A stretch of DNA of 45,216 nucleotides from Nitrospirales bacterium (GTDB lineage Bacteria; Nitrospirota; Nitrospiria; Nitrospirales; UBA8639), in contig RKSG01000055.1 in assembly GCA_007570995.1 (NCBI GenBank), positions 1 through 45,216 on the forward strand, written 5' to 3'. Of the stretch, positions 25,250-34,038 are shown in pieces. Position 1 is the stretch's first letter; each line of letters opens with the position of its first letter. Under the pieces are notes generated by a model, which saw only the letters and a list, made by a program, of their open reading frames with translations, was not told where the DNA came from and searched no databases. The position numbers and the translations under genes were made by a program.

Positions 25250-26272
25250 ATGCTTTCAGATGTAGTCTTCCTTACTGGCATTGCCGCAGTGGCCTCGTTT
25301 CTGTTGACTCCACTTGTTTGTCAGGCAGCCATCCGGCTTGACCTGTTCGATCATCCGGGAGTCAGGAAAATTCACGTCAAGCCTGTTCCGCGGCTTGGAG
25401 GGGTCGGCGTGTTTGCCTCGGCACTCGTGGCCGTACTGGCCGTTCCTGGCCTGCAGACCTGGGGGGTGATTGATGTACCCGTTGCCTCCGGGTTTCTGGT
25501 TCCCCTGCTTCTCGGGTGTACCGTCCTGTTTCTTGTTGGTCTCTGGGATGACCTGTGGCAGCTTTCCATCGGCCTCAAGTTGCTTGGCCAGGCCATCGCG
25601 TCCCTGATTCCCATTCTGTGGGGAATTGGCTTTGACCATGTGTCGGTATTCGGCAGCCGTTCCGTGCAACTGGGGTACGTGGCATTGCCATTGACGTTTC
25701 TTTGGGTGATCGGGGTGACCAATGCCTTCAATTTGATTGATGGGTTGGATGGACTCTCGTCGGGATTGGCCATTATCGCGGCAGGGACGTTCGCGTTGCT
25801 CTTTCTTCTCAAAGGTGATGTGCAATCTGCACTGGTCCCGCTGGTTCTGCTCGGAGCTGTCGCTGGGTTTCTCTGGCATAACTTCCATCCGGCAAAGATT
25901 TTTCTGGGTGATTCCGGAAGTCTGATCGTAGGGTATACCCTGGCCGTGACCGCTGTCGTGGGATCGCGCACGGACGCGACATCATGGCCCATCGCCATTC
26001 TTCTGCTTGTCCTGGGCGTGCCGATCCTTGACACCCTGCTTGCCATGACGAGGCGCTTGATCGAGATCTTGCGGCTCATCCGACGAGACAGAGCAACATC
26101 CTGTCTCAAACGGATTCGGCATTTTGCGGGTCTCCTCCAGGCCGATCAGCGCCATATGCACTATGGCCTGCTCACTCATGGCTTTTCCCATCGTGGTGCT
26201 GTGCTGGTTTTATACGGACTTGCTACTCTCCTCGCTGCCTTGGCCTGTCTTATCGCGATTCTGTTCAATTAG
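25250..26272 (+). CDS. wecA: WecA/TagO-like undecaprenyl-phosphate sugar-1-phosphate transferase
   Basis: This polytopic protein of about 340 residues belongs to the MraY/WecA family and transfers a sugar-1-phosphate from UDP-sugar (usually GlcNAc) to undecaprenyl phosphate, which starts O-antigen or capsule units. Typical parts are DHPGVRKIHVKPVPRLGG, LVGLWDD, NAFNLIDGLDGLSSG, the catalytic HNFHPAKIFLGDSGSL and PILDTLLAM. About ten hydrophobic segments are visible. ATG 25250 is chosen; TTG 25238 lies too near the upstream GGAGGG. It follows the broken glycosyltransferase by about 60 bases and is intact, so the first step of the pathway is probably still in use. Confidence 0.9.
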   Translation: MLSDVVFLTGIAAVASFLLTPLVCQAAIRLDLFDHPGVRKIHVKPVPRLGGVGVFASALVAVLAVPGLQTWGVIDVPVASGFLVPLLLGCTVLFLVGLWDDLWQLSIGLKLLGQAIASLIPILWGIGFDHVSVFGSRSVQLGYVALPLTFLWVIGVTNAFNLIDGLDGLSSGLAIIAAGTFALLFLLKGDVQSALVPLVLLGAVAGFLWHNFHPAKIFLGDSGSLIVGYTLAVTAVVGSRTDATSWPIAILLLVLGVPILDTLLAMTRRLIEILRLIRRDRATSCLKRIRHFAGLLQADQRHMHYGLLTHGFSHRGAVLVLYGLATLLAALACLIAILFN

Positions 26273-26506
26273 ACCGTGCTACACTGTCTATCGTGCGTGA
26301 GGGAGCACGAATGACCTTGGGATGGTGGCGTGCGCCTCGTGCGACCTGTGACCTCGTGATAGATTGCCTACACGCATGACGGCTCTGTTGGACTTTTGGC
26401 CTTTGCCTGATGTGATCCGAGCCAGACTGAACAGGCGCCTCCTGTCGGATTGCTTGTTCGCGTAAGCCCGCGACTTCGCCTGCCTTTCCTACGTGCGATT
26501 GCCCCG

Positions 26507-27520
26507 TTACGAACGATATCCATGGATGTTGTGGTGTTGCCATCGCCATGTGTCTTCGCACATGCGTTCGAGTGTCCGTTCGGCCTTCCAGCCGAGCACG
26601 GCCAGTGCCAGCGAGGGATCGGCATAGCAGGAGGCCACGTCGCCTGTCCGGCGTGGTGCGAATTCGTAGGGGATGGTTTTGCCGCTGCTCTTTTCAAAGG
26701 CATGAACAATCTCCAGCACGCTGTAGCCAGTGCCAGTGCCAAGGTTCAACGAAAGGCATTGCGGGGTGTCCAAATGCTGCAAGGCCCGCAGATGGCCGAT
26801 GGCGAGATCGACGACGTGGAGGTAGTCACGAATACCTGTACCATCCGGTGTGGGATAGTCACGGCCCCAGATCTGGAGGGTGTTCCTGCGACCGACGGCC
26901 ACCTGGGCGATGAAGGGCATGAGATTGTTTGGAACACCCAGCGGGTCTTCACCGATCAAACCACTTTCATGCGCCCCGACCGGGTTGAAATAGCGCAGGA
27001 TCCCAATGCGCCACTCGGGATTGGCGCGATGGAGGTCCCTGAGAATGTCCTCGATAATCAGCTTTGATCTGGCGTAGGGATTCGTGGCAGAAAGCGGGTG
27101 TGTTTCCTTGAGGGGCAGGTATTGCGGGACTCCATACACGGTGGCCGATGAACTGAAGAGCAGCGTGTTGACGCCCGTGGCACGCATGGCCTGCAACACC
27201 TGCAGTGTGCCAAGCACGTTGTTCTCATAATATTCCAGTGGCCGTTCCATTGATTCGCCAACGGCTTTCAGACAGGCAAAATGTATCACGGCCTGACAGT
27301 TATATGTGGTGATGGCTGCCTCAAGCTCTGCCTGATGACGGATATCACCGCGAACGAGGTGGACGGATTTGCCGGTGATCTGTTCGACCCGGTCAAGTAC
27401 TTCAGGGTGGCTGTTGGAAAAATTGTCGAAGACAACGATGTCATGGCCCGCGTTGAGTAGCTCGACGCCTGTATGCGAGCCGATATACCCAGCTCCTCCG
27501 GTCAGCAGAATAGGACCCAT
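26507..27520 (-). CDS. galE: UDP-glucose 4-epimerase
   Basis: This 337-residue short-chain dehydrogenase/reductase converts UDP-glucose and UDP-galactose into each other. The NAD-binding GGAGYIGSHTGVEL, the SSSATVYG segment with catalytic Ser/Thr, YARSK with catalytic Tyr-Lys, and RYFNPVGAHESG are all present. ATG 27520 starts MGPILLTGGAG with GGAG eight bases upstream; the track start adds 28 unlikely residues. It is the last gene of the minus-strand run tmk-holB-metG-galE, separated from metG by about 118 bases. It may supply UDP-sugars for surface glycans. Confidence 0.96.
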   Translation of the reverse strand: MGPILLTGGAGYIGSHTGVELLNAGHDIVVFDNFSNSHPEVLDRVEQITGKSVHLVRGDIRHQAELEAAITTYNCQAVIHFACLKAVGESMERPLEYYENNVLGTLQVLQAMRATGVNTLLFSSSATVYGVPQYLPLKETHPLSATNPYARSKLIIEDILRDLHRANPEWRIGILRYFNPVGAHESGLIGEDPLGVPNNLMPFIAQVAVGRRNTLQIWGRDYPTPDGTGIRDYLHVVDLAIGHLRALQHLDTPQCLSLNLGTGTGYSVLEIVHAFEKSSGKTIPYEFAPRRTGDVASCYADPSLALAVLGWKAERTLERMCEDTWRWQHHNIHGYRS

Positions 27521-27638
27521 TTCAATCGCTCCAATGTCATGAGTTTGCACCGCTCGAGCCCATGTCCTGGCACACGATACGCTGACGGCATTCCGGGAAT
27601 ACATGCGGCGACCCGGTCGCGCCCGGACACGGGGACGC

Positions 27639-29633
27639 TTACTTCACCGTCGTGCCAGGTGCCACGTCTCCGGCCAGAGCGACGAGGCTGATGACGTCGG
27701 TGTCCCCCGCGGCCAGCACCATGCCTTGAGATTCGACGCCCATCAGTTTCGCCGGTTTGAGGTTGGTGACAACCACGACCGTTTTCCCCAGTACGGTGTC
27801 CGGACTGTAGGTTTTGCCAATGCCCGCGACGATCTGCCGTTGTTCGGTGCCAAGGTCCACGCGCAGTCTGAGTAATTTCTCAGATTTGGGTATGCGTTCG
27901 GCGGCGATGATTTTTGCAACCTTGAGCCGCACCTTCTGAAAATCCTTGATGGTGATGCAGTCGCTTTCTTGCGTCGAGTGCGAAACGGACGATGTGTTGC
28001 TGTCTGGTTCGGGAGACGAAGGCGTTGAGGGCATTGTACGTGGGGACGCTGACTGTTCCATGGAAGCTCCGTGTTGTGGGGGGATGGCGATTCTCGGGAA
28101 TAACGACGGCCCTTTGACCACCGTTGTCGCGGTGGGCCCGTCGCCCCAGGCCACAGGGTTTTTGAGAAGTGCCCGGGAAAAATCATACTGGAATCCCAGT
28201 TGTCGTGACATGGCCTGTGCGGTGTTCGGCATAAAAGGCGCAATGGCGAGGCACAGAAACCGCAGGGTTTCCGCGGCATGAAAGAGCACCGTCGACAGCC
28301 GTTTCTCGTGTGCGGGGGCTTTGGCCAAGACCCAGGGAGCGGTTTTGTCAATGTATTGATTGCCGAGTTGTACGACGCTCCAGATAGCTTCGAGTGCCCG
28401 GTTGTACGCGATCCGATCCGACCGTAAATGATGCGGCATCGCGATCTGGAGGAGTGATGTGGCAGCAGCCTGCAGTTCGGTTTCCTGTTCCGCGCATGCA
28501 GCGGGGTCAGGACAGGGAACCGTGCCGGCGCAAAACCGTTCGATCAATGTGACCGTTCGACTGACCAGGTTCCCCAGACCATTGGCCAGGTCGCTGTTGA
28601 TGCGTCCAATGAAGGATTCGAGTGAAAAGTTACCATCCTGTCCAAACGGGATTTCACGCAGGAGAAAGTAGCGAAAGGCATCTGCACCGAATTGTTTGAC
28701 CATCGTGTAGGGGTCAATGACATTCCCCCGACTCTTGGACATTTTTTCACTGTTCACGGTCCACCATCCATGGGCGAAGATGGTGTGAGGAAGCGGAATC
28801 TCCAATGCCATGAGAATCGTTGACCAGTACACGGCGTGGGTGGTGAGAATGTCTTTGCCGACAAGATGAACGGTGGCGGGCCAGAAACGATCGACTGAAG
28901 GCCGGGGGGGGAGATACTCAAGCCCCGAGAGATAGTTCACCAGGGCGTCAAACCACACATACGCGACATAGTCCCGATCAAACGGCAGGTCAATGCCCCA
29001 CGACAAGCGGGATTTCGGGCGGGAAATCGAAAGATCTTCCAAGGGTTTTTGCAAAAATCCCAGGACTTCATTGCGACGGGACTCCGGACGAATGAACGTC
29101 GGATTATCAGCAATATGATCCAGGAGTCGTTGTTGAAAGCGGCTCATGCGAAAGAAGTAATTGCTTTCGCTGAGCTGTTCGACAGGCCGTCCGCAGTCCG
29201 GGCAGTTTCCCTGCTCCACGTCCTTTTCCGTCCAGAATCGTTCATCAAACGTGCAATACCAGCCGGTGTAGTCTGCGCGATAAATCAGTTGTCTGTCATA
29301 CAGGGTGTGTAACAGTTGCCGGACGACGGCGTGATGCCGGGTATCCGTGGTGCGAATGAACCCATCGTGGGCAATCGTGAGCTTCTCCCAAAGGTTGCGA
29401 AAGTGTGGCATCAGCCGGTCGCAGTGCTGCTGGGGATCAATCCCGGCCTGTGCCGCCGCTCGCTGGACTTTTTGACCGTGTTCGTCGAGGCCGGTGAGAA
29501 AAAAGACGTCGTGTCCGTGCAGGCGATGCCATCGCGCCAGCACGTCCGCGGCGATAGTGGTGTAGGCGTGACCGCTGTGCGGGACGTCGTTCACGTAATA
29601 AATAGGCGTCGTGATATAGAAAGACTCAGACAT
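27639..29633 (-). CDS. metG: Methionyl-tRNA synthetase with C-terminal tRNA-binding domain
   Basis: This class I synthetase of 664 residues charges tRNA-Met. ATP-site motifs are PHSGHAYT (HIGH) and EKMSKSRGNVIDP (KMSKS). The connective insert keeps one Cys pair (NCPDCGRP) while the other knuckle has only WYC, which is the single-knuckle form known in many bacteria. An anticodon domain and a C-terminal EMAP/Trbp111-type domain (about the last 110 residues: VAKIIAAERIPKSEKLLRLR) follow, joined by a Ser/Pro/Thr-rich linker. I use ATG 29633 (MSESFYITTPIYYVND); the track start is five codons earlier. It follows holB after about 80 bases. Confidence 0.97.
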   Translation of the reverse strand: MSESFYITTPIYYVNDVPHSGHAYTTIAADVLARWHRLHGHDVFFLTGLDEHGQKVQRAAAQAGIDPQQHCDRLMPHFRNLWEKLTIAHDGFIRTTDTRHHAVVRQLLHTLYDRQLIYRADYTGWYCTFDERFWTEKDVEQGNCPDCGRPVEQLSESNYFFRMSRFQQRLLDHIADNPTFIRPESRRNEVLGFLQKPLEDLSISRPKSRLSWGIDLPFDRDYVAYVWFDALVNYLSGLEYLPPRPSVDRFWPATVHLVGKDILTTHAVYWSTILMALEIPLPHTIFAHGWWTVNSEKMSKSRGNVIDPYTMVKQFGADAFRYFLLREIPFGQDGNFSLESFIGRINSDLANGLGNLVSRTVTLIERFCAGTVPCPDPAACAEQETELQAAATSLLQIAMPHHLRSDRIAYNRALEAIWSVVQLGNQYIDKTAPWVLAKAPAHEKRLSTVLFHAAETLRFLCLAIAPFMPNTAQAMSRQLGFQYDFSRALLKNPVAWGDGPTATTVVKGPSLFPRIAIPPQHGASMEQSASPRTMPSTPSSPEPDSNTSSVSHSTQESDCITIKDFQKVRLKVAKIIAAERIPKSEKLLRLRVDLGTEQRQIVAGIGKTYSPDTVLGKTVVVVTNLKPAKLMGVESQGMVLAAGDTDVISLVALAGDVAPGTTVK

Positions 29634-29716
29634 GACCGGCTTCCGCATGTATGGGGCATGCCCTGTGGCCGTGACGACTCGGGCGGCAGCGACAGGGTGG
29701 CAGGATGGAGGTCGTG

Positions 29717-30733
29717 TCAGGCCGCATGACGGTGGATCGTTCGATGAACATGAAAGAGAAAATTCTCAAGGCAGAGTTGGAGATTCAGATTGCGATGGGG
29801 GGCCTGTTCCAGTGTGTGCAGTGATTCCAGAAGACTGAACAGGTCTGCAAGGTCACTATCCTGCACGCATTGCTGAAGCAGCGCGTGGTGTGCCTGATGT
29901 AAGATCAGGGTCGGTGAGGCTCCGAGTCGGATCAGCAGGAGGTCACGGAGACCGTGTGCCAGCCAGTCAAGCACGTCCGGGAAGGGCTGGGTTTTCGACA
30001 CCGCTTCAGCCCGTTGTAGAATCGCCGTGGGATGGGCAAGGGTATCGGACTGGCAGCACTGCAGGAACTGATCGTGCTGGTGACGCAGTCGGGTAAGATC
30101 CATTTCCAGAGCCACGCCGATGCGGTTGCCGCACACTTGGGAAAGAAATCTGGCATCCTCAGGGGGCATGGCGCGTCGCAGGGCCAGAAGGCCTTCGCAT
30201 TGCGCCGAGGTCGTGGGGGAGAATCTCAATGCCAGACAGCGGGATCGCACGGTGGCCGGCAGACGATACGGTTGGCTGGTCACCAGAATAAACAGACTGT
30301 GTTCGGGAGGGTCTTCCAGCGTTTTCAACAGGGCATTGGCTGCGCTGACCGTGAGACGGTCGACATCGTCTATCACGCAGATTTTGCGCATGCTCAGCAA
30401 AGGACGGTAGATCATGTGGCGTTCAATTTCCCGCACCTGGTCAATTTTGATTTGCGGGTGAGCTTTCTCTCGCTCTGGTTCAATGATCAGGAAATCGGGA
30501 TGGGCGGCGGATGCGATGAGTTCGCAGGCTCGGCAGTCTCCACACGAGTCCGGTTGTGCCGACGACGGAACCGCGTCGCAGGAAAGGGCTTGCGCAAATC
30601 GCATCGCCGTCAGGCGTTTGCCGATACCGTCATCGCCCCAAAAGAGGTAGGCATGGCCAATGGTCTCGTGCGCAAGCGCGGTCCGGATTTGCCGTTTCGG
30701 TTCTTCCTGACCGATGATGTCTGTAAATGGCAT
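29717..30733 (-). CDS. holB: DNA polymerase III delta' subunit
   Basis: This AAA+ clamp-loader subunit has 338 residues. It starts MPFTDIIGQEEPKRQIRTAL, and the P-loop reads GDDGIGKRLTA, with Arg in place of the usual Thr/Ser, as in many delta' proteins. A zinc module (CGDCRACEL with an upstream Cys), Walker-B-like ICVIDDVDRL, and sensor TSQPYRLPATVRSRC with the Ser-Arg-Cys arginine-finger motif follow. It lies 16 bases behind tmk, which is a common bacterial pairing. Confidence 0.93.
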   Translation of the reverse strand: MPFTDIIGQEEPKRQIRTALAHETIGHAYLFWGDDGIGKRLTAMRFAQALSCDAVPSSAQPDSCGDCRACELIASAAHPDFLIIEPEREKAHPQIKIDQVREIERHMIYRPLLSMRKICVIDDVDRLTVSAANALLKTLEDPPEHSLFILVTSQPYRLPATVRSRCLALRFSPTTSAQCEGLLALRRAMPPEDARFLSQVCGNRIGVALEMDLTRLRHQHDQFLQCCQSDTLAHPTAILQRAEAVSKTQPFPDVLDWLAHGLRDLLLIRLGASPTLILHQAHHALLQQCVQDSDLADLFSLLESLHTLEQAPHRNLNLQLCLENFLFHVHRTIHRHAA

Positions 30734-30749
30734 ATGGATGTCGAAGTGG

Positions 30750-31478
30750 TTACAGGCGTTTGATGACCAGTCGTCGTGTTCGCAGCCCGTCTGTCAGCAG
30801 GGGCTCAAGCAGCGTGATGAGGTGCTGGGAAATCGTACGGGCGGACCGGTCGGCATTGATGGTATGAATACGTCGCGCGTGTTGTTGGGCCAGGGTCAGA
30901 AATCCTTTCCGAACCCGTTGATGAAAGGCCGCCGGTTCGCGGTCCAGGCGATCGGCATCGTGCCAACGTCGTTGCAATCCCCGGGAAACAGGCAGATCGA
31001 ATAAAAACGTCACGTCAGGAGTCAGGCCCCGCGTCGCCCACCGGATGAGACGTTGCAGAACAGGTAACGGGATGCCGCGGCCGAATCCCTGGTAGGCCAG
31101 CGTGGAATCGGAAAACCGGTCGCATATGACAATGGCCCCTTGCTGCAGGGCAGGCAGCAGTTGATTGACCACGTGTTGACTGCGGGCTGCCAGCATTAAG
31201 GCCACTTCGCATTCAGGTGTGAAGGGGTCCGTTGCGTGCCAGTTGCGATCCGGACGGAGAAACATCTCGCGAATCCATTCCCCCACCGGGGTTCCCCCAG
31301 GCTCGCGTGTTTCCAGCACCTGCCATCCTTTGGACTGGAGATAGCGAGCCAGTGCGCGGGCCTGGGTTGATTTCCCGCTGCCTTCAATGCCTTCGCAGGT
31401 GATAAAGAGACCTTTCCGACGAGATGCACTGGCCTTCAACGCGATCTTCTGAGTCTGTTGACTGGCCACGCGGTGCAT
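30750..31478 (-). CDS. tmk: Thymidylate kinase
   Basis: This enzyme of about 242 residues phosphorylates dTMP to dTDP. P-loop GIEGSGKST, the TREPGGTP segment, DRF in CDRFSDSTLAYQGFGRG, and a C-terminal LID region are in family order. The N-terminus has about 20 extra basic residues before the core. ATG 31478 is my choice; the track's TTG 31505 is possible and neither has a strong ribosome binding site. It is the first gene of the tmk-holB-metG-galE run and is divergent from the DUF502 gene, so the promoter is probably within 31479-31709. Confidence 0.95.
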   Translation of the reverse strand: MHRVASQQTQKIALKASASRRKGLFITCEGIEGSGKSTQARALARYLQSKGWQVLETREPGGTPVGEWIREMFLRPDRNWHATDPFTPECEVALMLAARSQHVVNQLLPALQQGAIVICDRFSDSTLAYQGFGRGIPLPVLQRLIRWATRGLTPDVTFLFDLPVSRGLQRRWHDADRLDREPAAFHQRVRKGFLTLAQQHARRIHTINADRSARTISQHLITLLEPLLTDGLRTRRLVIKRL

Positions 31479-31709
31479 CGTAAACGACCCCGTTGGAATT
31501 CGCAATCATAGGGGATTCTCTCCGGAAGTCCGGTACCTTAACAATCGAGCACGAACGGCCTTTGTGTATTGCATGTAAAATCTGTCCCCGATAATAAGGC
31601 TTGAAGCCAACAGTGTATGCTTGTACCATCCAGGCAAGTAGCAGGTGATGCGCGGGCTACGGGCTGATGCTGTTGCCAAAGTCCGCTCGGTGTGTGTGCA
31701 GAGGCCGGC

Positions 31710-32405
31710 ATGTCTGTGTTTCCCATCCGCGGCTGGAAAGGTTCCACGTTGAAGCGTTATTTTCTCACTGGACTGCTCGTCGTGATCCCTATCTGGGGTA
31801 CGGTGCTCATCCTCAAAACGCTTTTTGTCGCTGTGGACAGCATTCTTGGCAACATGCTGGCCGACGTCGTCACGAAAGGGTACTACGTGCCGGGGTTGGG
31901 CATTCTGACGCTTGTGTTGCTGATTATCATCGCAGGGTTTATGGCGACGAATTATATTGGGGGGCAGTTGGTCAGACGTTGGGAGGAATTTCTGGAAAGG
32001 GTGCCCATTGTCCATGGAATCTATGCGACGCTGAAATCCATGATGGATATTCTCTCGTTTCCGCAGCGGACAAAGTACAACAAGGTGGTCATGATTCAAT
32101 TCCCGCGGGACGGGAACTACAGCCTGGCCTTTGTGACTGGGGAGACCAGAGAGGCCGTGCAGGCGTCTGCGTCAGAACCCCTGATTCACGTGTACGTTCC
32201 CACCTCCCCGAATCCCACCTCGGGGTACTTTTTGCTGGTTCCGGAGCGGGAAGTGGTCGCCGTGGATTTGAGCGTGGAGGAAGCCATGAAATTGATTGTG
32301 TCGGGAGGGCTCTATTCCTCAAACAGGACGGTGAAAGCACCCACGGTTGCAGCCCAAGGCACCTCCCCCGTTCTTGAACGGAATGTCGAAGCCGGGACAG
32401 GATAA
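31710..32405 (+). CDS. DUF502 family membrane protein
   Basis: This 231-residue protein has two membrane helices near the N-terminus (TGLLVVIPIWGTVLILKTLF and ILTLVLLIIIAGFMATN) and the family signatures VPIVHGIYATLKSMMD and SPNPTSGYFLLVP, with a cytoplasmic or periplasmic beta domain after them. The function of DUF502 is not known to me. ATG 31710 has AGAGG six bases upstream. The gene precedes glmU by 58 bases and may share its transcript. Confidence 0.9.
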   Translation: MSVFPIRGWKGSTLKRYFLTGLLVVIPIWGTVLILKTLFVAVDSILGNMLADVVTKGYYVPGLGILTLVLLIIIAGFMATNYIGGQLVRRWEEFLERVPIVHGIYATLKSMMDILSFPQRTKYNKVVMIQFPRDGNYSLAFVTGETREAVQASASEPLIHVYVPTSPNPTSGYFLLVPEREVVAVDLSVEEAMKLIVSGGLYSSNRTVKAPTVAAQGTSPVLERNVEAGTG

Positions 32406-32463
32406 CGTCTTCGTCGTTCGCATGTTCGCCACGTGACGAACTGGTCAACGGACAGGGCAGGCC

Positions 32464-33942
32464 ATGAAAAACGTATCAGCGATTGTCCTGGCAGCGGGTC
32501 TGGGGACCCGCATGCGGTCGAAAACAGCCAAACTCCTGCACCCGGTGGCAGGGCGTCCCATGATCTGGTATATGGTTGCGGCAGCCCGCCATGTTGCGGA
32601 TGCACAGGTCGTTGTGGTTGTCGGGCATCAGGCTGCATGGTTGCGCGCGTTTCTCGAACAGTCTCAATCAACATGCGGTCCGTGCGAAACTGTCCTGCAG
32701 GCGCGTCCGATGGGGACAGCCCATGCGGTACGACAGACCCGGTCCGTTTTGATGCACAAGGGGCAGGCGGTATCCAGGCATTGTCTTCTTGTGAACGGGG
32801 ATACTCCTCTGTTGACACGGGCGACTATCAAACGGTTGGTGGCCCGCCATGAACATGCGAATGCCACGTTGACCATGTTGGTCTCCTGTTTGCCCGACCC
32901 CAAAGGCTACGGGCGTGTGGTGCGGGGGCGGGACGGGCATATTGTCAACGTGGTGGAGGAACGGGACGCCAGTCATGCTGAACGGGCCATCCGGGAAGTC
33001 AACGTCGGCACGTATGTGGTCGACACACCGTTCCTGTTTCAGGCATTAGAGATGATCCAGCCTCATAATGCCCAGCGGGAATATTATCTGACTGACCTGA
33101 TTGGCCTGGCCGTGACCAGGGGATGCAGGGTGATCGGAGTCCGTGCGTCTGATGCCTCGGAATGCCTGGGGATCAACAGTCGTCAACAACTTGCTGGTGC
33201 CGAACGGGTCATGAGGCAACGCATTCGGACACGATGGTTGAGGAAGGGCGTGACCATGCTTGATCCCGAGACGACGTTTATCGACGATGGTGTGACGATA
33301 GGACGGGATACCGTGCTCTACCCCGGGGTCACGCTGGAAGGCAACACGACAATCGGTGCTGACTGCACGATTCGCTCCTGGTCCCGGGTGACCAACAGCG
33401 TGGTGGGGAAGGTGGTGACCATTGAGGACCATTCGTTGATGAACGGCGCAGTGATCGAGGACCAAACCACGGTCGGGCCATTTGCACGCCTTCGCCCGGG
33501 GACGATTCTGCGACGCCGTGCCAGGGTCGGGAACTTCGTGGAAGTCAAAAATACGGAGCTCGGTGCCGATTCTAAAGCGAATCACCTGACGTATTTGGGC
33601 GATGCCTCCATTGGAACACGGGTCAATATCGGGGCGGGGACCATCACGTGCAATTATGACGGATACCAAAAGCACCGGACCATTCTTGAGGATGACGCGT
33701 TCATTGGCAGCGGCACCCAGTTCATCGCTCCTGTCACGGTGGGGAAAGGGGCCGTCGTGGGTGCGGGATCGACGATTACCCAAGATGTTCCGTCTGATGC
33801 CATTGCCTTGACACGGAGCCCGCAGGTCAACCGTGAAACAATGGCGTCCCGTCGTCGATCTCGTGCTCAAACGGTTGTCCGATCATCGTTTCCCAACAAA
33901 TCCCAGTCTTCTTCCAGAACCGGGGGACAAGCCAGAGTCTGA
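32464..33942 (+). CDS. glmU: Bifunctional GlcN-1-P acetyltransferase / GlcNAc-1-P uridylyltransferase
   Basis: This 492-residue enzyme makes UDP-GlcNAc. The N-terminal uridylyltransferase starts SAIVLAAGLGTRMRSKTAKL, with Ala where Pro of the usual L-P-K-V-L-H is found, and contains VNGDTPLLT and EVNVGTYV. From about residue 250 a left-handed beta-helix follows, with VEVKNTELGADSKANHLTYL, NIGAGTITCNYDG and the acetyl-CoA site. A 40-residue basic, Ser-rich tail ends it, longer than usual. AGGGCAGG lies just upstream of ATG 32464. It is followed by glmS about 95 bases later. Confidence 0.95.
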   Translation: MKNVSAIVLAAGLGTRMRSKTAKLLHPVAGRPMIWYMVAAARHVADAQVVVVVGHQAAWLRAFLEQSQSTCGPCETVLQARPMGTAHAVRQTRSVLMHKGQAVSRHCLLVNGDTPLLTRATIKRLVARHEHANATLTMLVSCLPDPKGYGRVVRGRDGHIVNVVEERDASHAERAIREVNVGTYVVDTPFLFQALEMIQPHNAQREYYLTDLIGLAVTRGCRVIGVRASDASECLGINSRQQLAGAERVMRQRIRTRWLRKGVTMLDPETTFIDDGVTIGRDTVLYPGVTLEGNTTIGADCTIRSWSRVTNSVVGKVVTIEDHSLMNGAVIEDQTTVGPFARLRPGTILRRRARVGNFVEVKNTELGADSKANHLTYLGDASIGTRVNIGAGTITCNYDGYQKHRTILEDDAFIGSGTQFIAPVTVGKGAVVGAGSTITQDVPSDAIALTRSPQVNRETMASRRRSRAQTVVRSSFPNKSQSSSRTGGQARV

Positions 33943-34038
33943 CCCGGGTCAGAAAACATGTGCTGGATGATTCGTCCCTGTGCATCAGGGACGTGCCATG
34001 TGTACTGAATCTTCCGGGAAGCGGAGGGACGAGGCTGT

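Noticed and set aside
33046-33870. 274-residue minus-strand ORF
   Set aside because: It is a shadow of glmU.
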